NCBI RefSeq assembly: GCF_000243695.2
Contig: NZ_AHMN02000011.1
Location: forward strand, 385,001-449,000
Direction: 5' to 3'
DNA: 64,000 nucleotides
From: Leptospira kirschneri serovar Cynopteri str. 3522 CT
GTDB lineage: Bacteria > Spirochaetota > Leptospiria > Leptospirales > Leptospiraceae
Both the position numbers and the translations under genes were made by a program. Positions 43,118 to 61,482 of the stretch are shown one piece after another. The notes below the pieces were generated by a model, which worked only from the letters and a program-made list of their open reading frames with translations, did not search any database and was not told where the DNA came from. Positions within the stretch are counted from its first letter, which is position 1; each line of letters starts with the position of its first letter.

Positions 43118-44662
43118 ATGAATACTTATATCAAAAAATTAAAACATATACTTCCCATTTTTTTATTAATCTATGTTTTGAATCTGATTTTATTTTTGGG
43201 TGCACGTTGGTTGCTTACCATTCGATATGAAATTTTAGATATTAACGAAGAAATTTGGGACTTTGTGCTACCTATAACTTTACCTTGGATACCTATCTTG
43301 ATATGGTTAAGACCTAGAATGCGAATTTTACGTTTTAAAAATGAAGACAGCAACGGATCTTTTTATCTTCAACTTATTTCGGCTCTTATAATTACTGTTT
43401 CTCTTATGATTACTCAAAGTTATTTAACTACGGCCATGGGAAAGTTAGAAGTTATTTCTAATATTCAACAAATTGAAAGTGTTTCTAAGGCTCGTTATTA
43501 TAAACTTATCAATTTTTCTGTCGATCCCTCCTTTGCTGGTGTTTCTGCTAATGTTACAGTTACCGGAAAATATAATGAAAACTTAAACTTAGAGTTATTT
43601 ATTGGGATTCCTTTTTTACCGGAAGCTAAAAGTTTTAACGAAAAAGAATATAAATATTGGTATGGAGTTAAATTTAAAAAACAAATCAGTAATAAATTGA
43701 ACGATGAAGAAAAAGAAAAGTTATATACAGACTTTTACGAAGAATCTATGGCGATTATGGAGCAATACGACTACCATTCTTTGGATCATTTTGAACGTAC
43801 TCCTACATCTGATGATAAAAAATACTTTTTACAAGCTATTGAATCATCGATAAAACGAAAACCGGACGAAAGTTACATTATTTTGGAACCGATACCGGAA
43901 AAATTCGAAAGCAAAAATGAAGGTAAACTTGCCTGGTTTTTTGGAACTTTCGGGATTGGTTTTTTGATTTTGTTAATCTCATTAATATTCCCGAGTTATA
44001 AAGTAGAAGGTTCTGAAATGTTATCGCAGGACGAACAAGTGAAAGAGTATTCTTTGAGAGATGTGTTGGAGTATTTGTTTCCTCGAGGTGATCACATGAT
44101 TACTTCAATTTTATTAAATTTAAATATTTTAATTTTCTTAATAATGATTTTTTCAGGAGTTCATTTTTTTTATCCGGATGGACCTAGTTTGTTGGAATGG
44201 GGGGCAAATCGAAGAATTGAAACGTTAGCCGGCCAATGGTGGAGGCTTTTAACTAATGTATTTGTTCATGCTGGTTTCCCACATTTATTTTTTAATGGAT
44301 TTGGTCTTATCATTTCAGCAATTTTCGTAGAGCCCATTCTTGGACGAATTCGATTTTTAATTCTTTATATTTTCTCTGGACTTTGTGGAAGTCTTGCTAG
44401 TATTGTATGGTATCCGAATACAATTAGTGTAGGGGCTTCCGGTGCAATTTTTGGACTTTACGGTGCGATCTTAGGACTTGTGCTAATGGATGCATTTCCC
44501 AGAGATGATAAAAAAAATGTTTTGATCATGATAGTAACGTTTATACTAACTGGTTTGATTTGGGGATTGTTTGGTGGAATTGATAATGCTTCTCATATAG
44601 GAGGGCTTGTAGGCGGAACTATTTTGGGAATCATTTTATTTCAATTTGGCAAGAAAGATTGA
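43118..44662 (+). CDS. Rhomboid-family intramembrane serine protease
   Basis: A 514-residue membrane protein. Residues 1-110 have three hydrophobic segments, and a large soluble loop follows (about 110-270). The C-terminal rhomboid core (about 320-514) has WWRLLTNVFVHAGFPHLFFNGFGL (the His/Asn oxyanion region), the nucleophile VGASGAIFGLYGA (Ser441) and the general base NASHIGGLVGG (His493). This is a complete active-site set. The substrate is unknown. The extended N-terminal part is larger than in GlpG. Confidence 0.9.
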   Translation: MNTYIKKLKHILPIFLLIYVLNLILFLGARWLLTIRYEILDINEEIWDFVLPITLPWIPILIWLRPRMRILRFKNEDSNGSFYLQLISALIITVSLMITQSYLTTAMGKLEVISNIQQIESVSKARYYKLINFSVDPSFAGVSANVTVTGKYNENLNLELFIGIPFLPEAKSFNEKEYKYWYGVKFKKQISNKLNDEEKEKLYTDFYEESMAIMEQYDYHSLDHFERTPTSDDKKYFLQAIESSIKRKPDESYIILEPIPEKFESKNEGKLAWFFGTFGIGFLILLISLIFPSYKVEGSEMLSQDEQVKEYSLRDVLEYLFPRGDHMITSILLNLNILIFLIMIFSGVHFFYPDGPSLLEWGANRRIETLAGQWWRLLTNVFVHAGFPHLFFNGFGLIISAIFVEPILGRIRFLILYIFSGLCGSLASIVWYPNTISVGASGAIFGLYGAILGLVLMDAFPRDDKKNVLIMIVTFILTGLIWGLFGGIDNASHIGGLVGGTILGIILFQFGKKD

Positions 44663-44926
44663 AGAAATATTGCTTAAAAGACTGTCCACTTTTATGTGAC
44701 TACTTCAATTTAGGAATTAAATCTATTAATTTTAAGTGAAAGTAAGACTAAGTTTTTTATTAATTATATAGAATATTTTAATATTATAAACCTATATAAG
44801 TGCATACTTTTAATTTCAAATTTAAACAATTTGTCTTTATGGGTAGGAACGATTTCGTAAGATTTATCAGTTATTTATATAAAATGAATTTTTAATCTGA
44901 TTGTGGTTTTACTGATTTCTATTAAA

Positions 44927-45039
44927 TTAACGTGAGTTTGGCATAACAAATGCGAAAACGATTATTATGCTGTGATTCATAGAGAGCAGCACCTGAGTTT
45001 ATTATTCGCCAAAATTTTCTTACACCAAATTCACGTTAA
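44927..45039 (+). repeat. Compact TIR element, near-perfect ends
   Basis: The left end is TTAACGTGAGTTTGGCAT and the right end ACACCAAATTCACGTTAA. Here the ends carry TTTGG and CCAAA where other copies have TTCGG and CCGAA, so the two ends vary together. The interior keeps GCGAAAACGATTATTATGCTG as in 12933-13137. Confidence 0.75.
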
Positions 45040-45292
45040 ATTAAGTATTGTAAATTTTTATTACAAAACACTATTTCAGCGTAAAATATTGGGACTTTAT
45101 TTTATAGTTCTAGGTGAAACGAAAAATTTACGTGTAAATTTGATTTAGAACCCTTTATCTTTAGATTTTATAACGTTTACAATCTATGATCATTTTTTGA
45201 AACGTTTGAAAGATCGTGTTCTATAAAAGTTCTTTCTGCAAAACTTATTCTTTTAAAAAGTATTTTCTATTTATAAAATTAAATGGCTGCTA

Positions 45293-45386
45293 ATTTTTAT
45301 AAAATTGAGTATCTTAAGTTTTTGTCGTAAAATACTATTCCAAAGTAAAACATTGTTACTTTGTTGTATAGTTAGTTATGAGTAAA
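45293..45386 (+). repeat. Family II-type right-end module
   Basis: TATAAAATTGAGTATC, GTCGTAAAATACTATTCC, TACTTTGTTGTATAG and TTATGAGTA match 3351-3437 and 17016-17102. A shorter sister copy is at 45050-45118. Confidence 0.6.
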
Positions 45387-45660
45387 AAAGTAGTTTTTAA
45401 AAATAGGATTCGACTCAGTAATTTGACGACTATTTCGTTATGAGTGTGGTTTGTAAACTCAGTGCCTTACCGCTTGTTATTGAAATCAAAATTTTGTACG
45501 TTGCGGTTGTAACGTAGATCGTTTCACAAATGCCATCTTTCGGCTTTTTTCGTTCCTTACGAGTTTCTCGAAATGTCTTGAATTCCTGAAAAGTGGGTGA
45601 AAACTGTCCAATCAAAGTGTAAGTTCGTCTTGTTCAACTTAACAAACGTAAATTGATCGT

Positions 45661-52293
<6,633 letters not shown>

Positions 52294-52334
52294 AAATTTT
52301 TGAGAACTTAAAGTTGGTTTTGTTTTTCAAGTTA

Positions 52335-52369
52335 AGAGATGTGAGTTTTAAAACTCACATCTCTTTTTT
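52335..52369 (+). terminator. Rho-independent terminator of gltB
   Basis: AGAGATGTGAGTTTT (52335-52349) is followed immediately by its exact complement (52350-52364) and TTTTT. The 15-bp perfect palindrome plus T-tract lies about 40 bp after the gltB stop. Confidence 0.85.
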
Positions 52370-52471
52370 ATAGTAGTTACGACATTTTAAGAATCTCTTT
52401 AGTAATTTAACTTCGTTGAAAATCGGTCAGTTTAAATTCTTTCGTTTTTTGTAGATAGTGTATTGCTATAA

Positions 52472-52963
52472 TTGAATGTGATTCGGAGTAAGAAAATGGG
52501 CGAATCCGGTGTTGCCGGACCGCGCTCTTTAGTTCCAGTCAATAAATTGCATGAAAGAAACGTAATACAATATTTTGTATTTAATTTCAATATAGATCTG
52601 TCGGAATTACGACAAATCCTCTGTAAAACTTACACTTGCAACGCGATCCGCAGAGAGCGTTGCATGAGTTTTCCCTAGAAACTCAATGAATTGCTTCCCA
52701 TGGTCGCAATTCAGATGGAGGTGGAAAGGTTTGAGAGACTTTTCTCTATCAGAAAAACATACTTTTTGCAAGTAAAAAGACGCATTCTTGTCGGAACACT
52801 TGAATAATGTGCGTTTTGCTGAGTTCAACTTTGATTCTAAAATCCTTTTCAAGTTGTGGGGTTGGTTATGATGGAGAGTGAGACACTTTCGTTTGAAAAA
52901 GCGTTTTGTGCCTCAACTCAATCGCTTTCGCAAAAAAAATGGCTCTTTCATTGTTAAGTTGTT
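52472..52963 (+). repeat. Extended type-1 element
   Basis: The left end is AATGTGATTCGGAGTAAG, then GGGCGAATCC and a short stem TCCGG (52505-52509)/CCGGA (52515-52519). CAGTCAATAAATTGCATG follows, then an extended interior with AACGCGATCCGCAGAGAGCG and AATCGCTTTCGC near the right end. The second stem is broken. Ends approximate. Confidence 0.55.
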
Positions 52964-53197
52964 AATAAAAAAAAATGCAGTAGTTCCCACAAATTCTATC
53001 TTTTAAGGTAGTTTTATTATATTTTTAGATAATAGAGCTGTTGGAAAATTAATTCTTTATCTGTTCTATTTTATGGAAATGGATGATCTAAGTCTTTTTG
53101 TTATCTGAACTATGGAATTTTTCACCAACTCTAATGATAAAACTTGTAAGAGTTCCCACAATTTTAAGTTTTTACTGAGACCTATAAAGTTAAATAC

Positions 53198-53345
53198 TGT
53201 GAGTTCGGCTTAAGAAAAACTTTTCTAAAAGTATGAGTTCCTACAATTTTAGAATTGGTTCGTAAAATCGTGATTTGTAATAGTTCCCACACTTGAATAC
53301 GACAAGTTATAAACTTCTATTTTTAAATTGTGGTAGTTCCTACAG
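53198..53345 (+). repeat. Type-2 element fragment with motif pair
   Basis: The left end is CTGTGAGTTCGGCTTAAG, with GAGTTCCTAC and GTTCCCAC motifs 46 bp apart (53237 and 53283) and a third at 53333. No right end is visible. Confidence 0.5.
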
Positions 53346-53924
53346 ATTACGTCTCTTTTTATCTTTTTTGCGATTTTAAATCATATTTTTCCGAACGAAA
53401 TTTTGCAGTAGTTCCCACAATTTTAAGTTTTTACTGAGACCTATAAAGTTAGATACTGTGAATTTTGATAATAAAGCTCTGTTTGAATGTAAAATATTGG
53501 ATACTTTGTTATGTAATTTAGAGATATAACTTTTAAATACAAATCATCTATGGATCTTTATAAAATTCAAAAAGAAACATGACCAATCAAATTATTGCAT
53601 CAAATCGCCGTTTTGCGGCTATTATAAAAATGAAAAAACTATTTTATAGGTGTTTCTTATGAAAAACTAGGAACTCTCACAAGTTTCAAAGACCTTTCTC
53701 TACAATGTGGGAACTATTATTTTTTGAAACGGTGAGAAAAATCGTGCAAAAGCCCAAAGACCGCAGAAATAGACATCATTTGTGGGAACTACTGCAAATT
53801 TTCTTTGAGGTTTTGGGACAAACTCTTAAAATATGCATAAATTGTAAACTGATGTCTATGGCGCTTAATGCAAAGATAGTCGTCTAAACGCGTAATCTAT
53901 TATTTAAAAAGAATTAGGTAGTTT

Positions 53925-54611
53925 ATGAAAAAAATGAAAACTAACGGAACGTGCGCGTATTGTAATAAAGAAATACCGAAAAATTCCAGATCAATCAAAA
54001 CACATATCTCAAAATGCGATGGTAAAAACAAAACGAAGAAGGGTAAGTCCTCTCGTCATATGATTTTGCTCATTGAGGGAAAGTATAGCCCCGAATATTG
54101 GCTTGTAGTTAAGGCAAAGCCAGATACTTCCTTAAAAGAAATAGATTGGTTCATAAAAAATATATGGGTTGAATGTTGCGATCATTTAAGCTCCTTTGTT
54201 GAGGGCGATAACGATGATATTGAAATGGAGAAAAAAATAGGACAAGTTTTTGAAAAAGGTTTTAAAGTGGATTACGTATATGATTTCGGATCATCCACGG
54301 AATTATCTTTATCGCTAATTGATGAAATCGAAGATGAAGACGAAAAAGATATTAAAATAATATTTAGAAATAAGGACATTGATTTTAAATGTTCTTGTTG
54401 TGACAATAAAGCGGTGATGATTTGTCCATTTTGTATCTATAACGGATCGGGTTTTTTATGTCAGTCTTGTATTAGAAATCATGAATGTGTTAAAGAGGAA
54501 GGGGACGATTTGCTTTTACCTCTTGTAAATTCTCCGAGAGTGGGGGAATGTGCATACGAGGGTTATCAGGATAAAGACGTAAAAAAGTATTTTCCGAAGG
54601 CAATATTTTAG
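53925..54611 (+). CDS. Zinc-finger protein with PRiA4_ORF3-like core
   Basis: A 228-residue cytoplasmic protein. An N-terminal C2HC-type finger (CAYC..., H...C; residues about 10-31) is followed by a core (about 45-150) resembling the plasmid pRiA4b ORF-3 fold: MILLIEGKYSPEYWLVVKAKPDTSLKEIDWFI, HLSSF, and DYVYDFGSSTELSLSLI. The C-terminus is a zinc-ribbon pair (CSCC...CPFC...CQSC...HEC). The PRiA4 core match is mine, from the spacing and the YxYDFG motif. Function unknown; relatives are often found on mobile DNA. It stands alone in a repeat-rich region. Confidence 0.7.
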   Translation: MKKMKTNGTCAYCNKEIPKNSRSIKTHISKCDGKNKTKKGKSSRHMILLIEGKYSPEYWLVVKAKPDTSLKEIDWFIKNIWVECCDHLSSFVEGDNDDIEMEKKIGQVFEKGFKVDYVYDFGSSTELSLSLIDEIEDEDEKDIKIIFRNKDIDFKCSCCDNKAVMICPFCIYNGSGFLCQSCIRNHECVKEEGDDLLLPLVNSPRVGECAYEGYQDKDVKKYFPKAIF

Positions 54612-55124
54612 GATTTTTACAGTATAACTTTTTCTAAAATGTGGAACTACCGCAAGTTCATAAATAACGTGAGTTCGGCTTGAGAAAGAACTTTCTAAAA
54701 GTATGAATTCCTACAATTTAAGAATTTATTTGTAAAAAATAAATTTGTGGGAGATTACTACCCGGACGCATGAAAATAGTACCAAGTTATTAACGGTCGA
54801 ATTTACGAAAAAAATAGTAGTACTTAAAAAATACCGCAAATTCGGGATTTACTGCATTTTAAAGCAGGACCAAAATATTCAAATTTTTGAAACAATCTAA
54901 TCCAAGTATTCTATTCATGTGTCGGAGTAGTAAGTCGCATTACAGATTTTTAAATATTCATTTTTTGTAATTCGAGTCGAGGAGTTCCACATTTATTTTA
55001 TGGAAAAATCAGGTTTTTATAAAATGAATCTCTTACGCCAAACTTACGTTAAATAAAAAAGAATTTTTGAGATCAATGAACTTAGACGAACTATCAACTT
55101 GAAAAAGAAGCAGAACCGGATGAT
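54612..55124. other. Spacer with TIR element
   Basis: A TIR-bounded region (54665-55052) fills most of it and encloses a reversed family II copy (54800-54935). No gene and no clear terminator for the tolC-like gene. Confidence 0.55.
54665..55052 (+). repeat. TIR-bounded composite enclosing a family II copy
   Basis: The left end is TAACGTGAGTTCGGCTTG and the right end ACGCCAAACTTACGTTAA. Between them lie a type-2 motif (GAATTCCTAC) and a reversed family II copy with GATTGTTTCAAAAATTTG. The segment 54960-55050 is almost identical to 13376-13474. Confidence 0.6.
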
Positions 55125-56798
<1,674 letters not shown>

Positions 56799-56866
56799 AC
56801 AAGTGCCTACTGAATGGACATGGTTGAATGTAGGAAGTTTTTTAGAAATCGAAAAATAGATTTAAG

Positions 56867-58741
56867 GAATCATTTGAGAACCAAAGTATCGCAGATTATC
56901 TCAATTCTCACTTTGTATCGATCAAAGTGGATCGAGAAGAAAGACCGGACATAGATCGGATTTATATGGACGCGTTACACGCAATGGAACAGCAAGGAGG
57001 TTGGCCACTCAATATGTTTTTGACGCCTGAAGGACAACCGATTACAGGTGGAACTTATTTCCCTCCGGAATCTAGATATGGAAGAAAAGGTTTTTTAGAA
57101 GTTTTGAATATTATTCAGAAAGTTTGGACGGAAAAACGATCGGAATTGATTGCTGCGGCTTCTGAACTTTCCCAATATTTAAAGGATTCCGGAGAAAGTA
57201 GGGCGAAAGAAAAACAAGAAGCGGATTTTCCACCAGAGAATTGTTTTGATTCCGGATTTTTACTCTATGAAAATTATTATGATTCTCAGTTTGGAGGTTT
57301 TAAAACCAACCAAGTCAATAAGTTCCCTCCTAGTATGGGACTTGGGTTTTTACTTCGATACTATCATTCTTCTGGAAATCCAAATGCTTTGGAGATGGTG
57401 GAAAACACTCTTCTCGCCATGAAACGAGGCGGAATTTATGATCAAATCGGCGGTGGACTTTGTCGTTATTCTACCGATCCAAGATGGTTGGTTCCTCATT
57501 TCGAAAAGATGCTCTATGATAATTCTCTTTTTTTAGAGATTCTTGCGGAGTATTCTTTGGTTTCGAAAAAAATTTCAGCCAAATCTTTTGCACTTGATAT
57601 AGTTTCTTATCTACATCGGGACATGAGAATGGACGGAGGGGGAATTTGCAGCGCAGAAGATGCGGATTCTGAAGGAGAAGAGGGGCTTTTTTATATCTGG
57701 GATTTAGAAGAATTTAGGGAAGTCTGTGGAGACGATTCTTCCCTTTTGGAAAAATTTTGGAACGTTACAAAAGAAGGTAACTTTGAAGGCAAAAATATAC
57801 TACACGAAAATTTTCGCGGTTCCAATTTTACGGAAGAAGAATCCAAACATTTAGATGGAGCTTTGACGAGAGGAAAAGCCAAACTTTTGGAAAGAAGAAG
57901 TAAAAGAATTCGCCCTCTTAGAGACGATAAAATTTTGACTTCTTGGAATGGTCTTTATATCAAGGCGCTCGTAAAAACCGGAATCGCGTTTCAGAGAGAA
58001 GACTTTCTGAAACTCGCAGAAGAAACGTATTCTTTTATCGAAAAAAATCTAATCGATTCTAAAGGTAGAATTTTGAGAAGATTCCGAGAAGGAGAATCTG
58101 GAATATTAGGATATTCGAATGATTATGCGGAGATGATTGCTTCTTCGATTGTATTGTTTGAGGCTGGTAGGGGAGTTCGTTATCTACAAAACGCGGTTCT
58201 TTGGATGGAAGAAACGATTCGTTTGTTTCGTTCTACCGCGGGTGTGTTCTTTGATACCGGAATCGACGGTGAAGTTTTATTGAGAAGGAGTGTGGACGGT
58301 TACGACGGTGTGGAACCTTCCGCAAACAGTTCTCTTGCTCATTCTTTGGTTAAGTTATCTTTTTTGGGAGTGAATTCGGATCGTTATCGTGAAGTTGCAG
58401 AATCGATCTTTTTATATTTTAGAAAAGAATTATATTCTTATGCTCTTAATTATCCGTTTTTGCTTTCCGCCTATTGGTCTTATAAATATCATTCTAGGGA
58501 AATCGTTTTGATTCGCAAAAATTCAGAAGCGGGTAGAGATCTTCTCGCTTGGATTCAGTCTCGGTTTTTACCTGACTCAGTTTTTGCAGTTGTGAACGAA
58601 GATGAGTTAGAGGAGGCAAGAAAACTTTCCTCTCTTTTTGATTCCAGAGACAGTGGCGGGAATGCTCTTGTTTATGTTTGTGAGAATTTTTCCTGTAAAC
58701 TTCCGATTGATAACGTTTCTGATCTTGAGAAATATATGTGA
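56867..58741 (+). pseudogene. 5'-truncated thioredoxin-domain (YyaL/DUF255/SPATA20-like) gene
   Basis: From residue [28 protein letters not shown] onward the frame (56867-58741) matches the YyaL/SPATA20 family: [17 protein letters not shown], the six-hairpin-like repeats, [27 protein letters not shown] and [12 protein letters not shown]. The family is about 690 residues. Here the first about 60, with the thioredoxin CxxC (usually CHWCHVM), are missing. A TAG stop lies in frame at about 56842, and the only start left is GTG 56927, which would give 604 residues without the thioredoxin active site. Confidence 0.75.
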
Positions 58742-58750
58742 TTTTCTTAA

Positions 58751-58862
58751 TTTACCTTGAGTTCGAAGTAAGAAAGTCTTGGCAAACAAAAATTCAATAT
58801 TGTTTGTTTCCATGGTCTCAACATATATCACTTTCGTATTGGTTACTCTGAATTCATGTTAA
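58751..58862 (+). repeat. TIR element, compact and diverged
   Basis: The left end is TTACCTTGAGTTCGAAG and the right end TACTCTGAATTCATGTTAA. The interior has AACAAAAATTCAATATTG facing TGTTTG. Confidence 0.55.
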
Positions 58863-59164
58863 ATTTCGAATTTGTGAGAGTTCCCACAGATTAAGTCGCA
58901 TTTGCGATTTATTACTCTTTTTGAAAGTTCTTCGGTTCTGTAAAATTCAGATTTGTAATAGTTCCCCATTTTATTTTTTGTATAAAGATTGACTTTCATA
59001 AAGAGGATTCCTTACCTCGGACTCACGTTTTTACATAGAACCTCTAAAACCTTAAAGATTGCAGGGATTTTGATGACAAAGAATTACTGGAACGTTCGTA
59101 AATATCTAGATGCAATGGTCTGTTGGAACTCGCGCAATTATTAGAAATTTCTAAAGAAGATCGT

Positions 59165-59210
59165 CTGGGTTTTGCGACAAGTTTAAAGAGCTTTTAGAAT
59201 ATTTAGGAGG
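59165..59210 (+). pseudogene. Short duplicate of a DUF3800 gene segment
   Basis: GAGCTTTTAGAATATTTAGG and the next seven bases nearly equal 60294-60318 in the downstream DUF3800 gene (one difference). Weaker similarity extends about 25 bases upstream. The frame is broken around it. It could be a decayed paralogue or a small duplication. Confidence 0.5.
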
Positions 59211-59536
59211 TAGTTCCTACATTGGTCATTTGATAATAGTCGGGATGAAATTAAATGACGTGAATTTTTGTCGCAAAGTTCTGTTTGAGTGAAAAATGGC
59301 AGGTAATCTATTGTAATAGTTCTGAGTAACAAGTTAAATATAGTAGTTCCGATATTTCCAGATTTTGAGAATACCCCTTTCTAAAAACTTAGTTTCTCGC
59401 ACTGAACGTCAGTTTATACTGCTTCTGAAATTCGATTTATGATTTAGTATTTAAGAATATTTGTATATTTTGTTTTTAGAATTCATTAGAAAATTTGAGT
59501 GGACGAATATGCGCTAATTGAATTTGAATATCCAAA

Positions 59537-60577
59537 ATGAAAAACAGAACATTAGAGGAAATTGCTTTGTCATGGTCTCCTGAAAATGGAGATAGATATG
59601 GTGAAGATAGGAAAAAGTTTATTGAATATCTCATACATAATTGTAAAGGATTTAAAAATGGCCAATCAATTAAAACTATTATTAGGAACGGGAACTTTAA
59701 ATACGATTATAGTAAAGAGGCGTTTCAACATCAAATTATTGTGCCATTTAGAGAAAGTGACAAGGTCTTTATAGGAACTTCCCAAAAAGGTATATATTTT
59801 ATTGAAAGTTCGGCAGATGCAAAAAATACTTTAGACTTTTACACAAATCGAATACGGTCAGAGCAAAAGCATTTAAGAAACTTGAAGAAGATTATTCGTA
59901 AAAATGACTTATTTGCGCAACTTGAGCACACTAAAAAAGAGAAAACAACTGTAAATGTATATTTTGATGAATCAGGAACTCCTTCGCTAAAAAATATTGA
60001 AAATGATCCTTTCTTCATAGTTACAGCTGTCGTCATTGAATCAAAAAGAAATAAACCGATCTATGAATTGGATAAACGGTTTCGATTCATTAGAGATTTA
60101 TTAGGTAAACAAGTAGACTTTGAATTTAAATCGACAAAATTAAAGTTAACCGAATATGAGAAAGTTTTAACAGAATTGTCGACTGTCGATTATGAATTTG
60201 CTAGTGTCATTTTTGTAAAAACCAAATTAACGGGCGCAGGATTTAAACATTCAAAGTCATTTTATAAGTTTGCTTTTGATAAACTCTTAAAAGAACTTTT
60301 AGAATATTTAGGAGGTAGTATAAATCTTTATTTCGATGAGTATTCAGGTAAAAATTCTAAATTTCAAAAAGAATTTAAAGATTACATAACAAAAAAGAAT
60401 ACTGAATATTATTTCAAAAAGGTTGAACAATTAGAAATGTTTCAAAGTAGTGATCATCCTTTTATCCAAGTTGCCGATCTGATTGCTGGAGTTTTAAAAA
60501 ATCAAATGAAAAATAAAAATAATTTATTTGAGCTTATTGAAGAGAAGTGTATTTTTACAAAAATTTTTCCCTATTAA
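59537..60577 (+). CDS. DUF3800-domain protein with extra N-terminal domain
   Basis: A 346-residue cytoplasmic protein. Residues about 138-346 form a DUF3800 domain, an RNase H-like fold. The motif VYFDESGTP (Asp144) is followed by FFIVTAVVI, INLYFDEYSG and the C-terminal HPFIQVADLIAGVLKN, which carries the last conserved Asp. Residues 1-110 are a separate region (FKNGQSIKTIIRNGNF, GTSQKGIYFIES) that I do not recognise. DUF3800 proteins are often found near mobile or defence genes; no partner is visible here. The gene is lower in GC than its neighbours, which suggests transfer. Confidence 0.82.
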   Translation: MKNRTLEEIALSWSPENGDRYGEDRKKFIEYLIHNCKGFKNGQSIKTIIRNGNFKYDYSKEAFQHQIIVPFRESDKVFIGTSQKGIYFIESSADAKNTLDFYTNRIRSEQKHLRNLKKIIRKNDLFAQLEHTKKEKTTVNVYFDESGTPSLKNIENDPFFIVTAVVIESKRNKPIYELDKRFRFIRDLLGKQVDFEFKSTKLKLTEYEKVLTELSTVDYEFASVIFVKTKLTGAGFKHSKSFYKFAFDKLLKELLEYLGGSINLYFDEYSGKNSKFQKEFKDYITKKNTEYYFKKVEQLEMFQSSDHPFIQVADLIAGVLKNQMKNKNNLFELIEEKCIFTKIFPY

Positions 60578-60939
60578 AACAATAGCGGAGTAACGGACAC
60601 TTTTTTCTTCACCATTTGCGGCTCCCGCTTGGAATTTATTACGGTCTTTGCATATAGACACTTTCATGTTTAAAGATAAACAAACCAGTTGTACACAAGC
60701 GTATCAGAGCTACGGATGTCAGAAATTTTATTACGTTATCCGAAATATATAGAGTTTGCTTAAAAAATAAAAAAAGCGATTTTCTTTAAACAATCTTTAT
60801 AAAATTCAAATATAATGATTGTACAATCAAAACTTCTACATGAAATCATTTAACGTAGCCCCTATTTTGTTCCTCTACTTGCGAGCTGCTTGTTTGAACC
60901 TTGTGTTATTCCCAGCGCGCAAGTTTTTCAGATAGGTTG
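60578..60939. other. Convergent spacer with possible terminator
   Basis: About 360 bp, slightly higher in GC than average, with no Leptospira repeat I can place and no supported gene. A hairpin plus T-tract lies near its right end. Confidence 0.4.
60877..60928 (+). terminator. Possible Rho-independent terminator
   Basis: ACTTGCGAGCT (60877-60887) pairs with AGCGCGCAAGT (60914-60924) with one mismatch over a 26-nt loop, followed by TTTTT. It could end the DUF3800 transcript, though it is 300 bp downstream. The loop is long for a classical terminator. Confidence 0.35.
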
Positions 60940-61482
60940 TTATTTTTCCAGAAGAATTTTCAGATTGTTTAGACTATCGTCCATGTTCCGGATAATTTTC
61001 TGTTGTTGATCAAAACAAACATTAACTATAAAACTGATCACTGTCATAGGAAAGGACATTTTGTCCGACATACCGATCAAAACTTTTGTTTGTTTTTCAT
61101 TTACGGATTGAGTCGTAATGTAGGAATTAAAACTTCCTTCGAAAGGTTTTTGAAAACGAATCTGAGTGTCGAGCCTTTCACCGTCTATAATGTTCGTGAT
61201 TTCCTGTTCAGCGGTTCCCACTTCTGGGTTTTCACTTTCCCAAGAAGAAATAAATCCAACGCTACCATCCGTTCCTTGGAATTGTTTTTTCATTTGAGGG
61301 TCTTTTTTAGACCAAGCATTCCATTGTTCGTGGTTTTTTAGAAACTTAAGTTCTGCAAAAACTATACTTTTAGGTCGATTGATGACAACTTCTCTTTCTA
61401 ATTTGAATTCCTTGGGGGAAATGATTGCAAGAATTATAATCAATGCCACAATCCCACCTAGAATATATGATAAAATTTTCAT
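60940..61482 (-). CDS. Membrane-anchored SRPBCC (START/Bet v1-fold) protein
   Basis: A 180-residue protein with an N-terminal transmembrane helix (about 5-24, YILGGIVALIIILAIISP) and a polyketide-cyclase/SRPBCC domain: REVVINRPKSIVFAEL, HEQWNAWSKKDPQMKKQFQGTDG, and VGTAEQEITNIIDGERL...IRFQKPFEGSF. The domain binds small hydrophobic ligands in a cavity; the ligand is unknown here. It stands alone. Confidence 0.85.
   Translation of the reverse strand: MKILSYILGGIVALIIILAIISPKEFKLEREVVINRPKSIVFAELKFLKNHEQWNAWSKKDPQMKKQFQGTDGSVGFISSWESENPEVGTAEQEITNIIDGERLDTQIRFQKPFEGSFNSYITTQSVNEKQTKVLIGMSDKMSFPMTVISFIVNVCFDQQQKIIRNMDDSLNNLKILLEK

Larger units (their letters stand above)
44663..45660. other. 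Repeat-rich spacer
   Basis: It contains the shared repeat near 44880-44925, a compact TIR element (44927-45039) and two family II right-end modules (45050-45118, 45293-45386). No gene; the 61-codon minus frame at 45430-45615 lacks support. Confidence 0.55.
52294..53924. other. 1.6-kb repeat-rich spacer
   Basis: After the gltB terminator come an extended type-1 element (about 52472-52963), family III ends (about 53040-53140), a type-2 motif pair (53198-53345) and at least eight GTAGTTCCCAC-type motifs up to 53790. No supported gene. Confidence 0.6.
58742..59536. other. Repeat-rich spacer with a decayed DUF3800-like fragment
   Basis: It contains a TIR element (58751-58862), motifs at 58873 and 59210, a right end near 59032, and a family II right-end module (59258-59330). 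Around 59165-59210 is a short sequence nearly identical to part of the following DUF3800 gene. Confidence 0.55.

Noticed and set aside
53705..53887. 60-codon plus-strand frame
   Set aside because: Its start lies in a GTGGGAACTAT motif and it is built from repeat sequence.
60545..60669. A short minus-strand frame starting MKVSICKDRNK
   Set aside because: It overlaps the end of the DUF3800 gene and has neither a ribosome-binding site nor a recognisable product.
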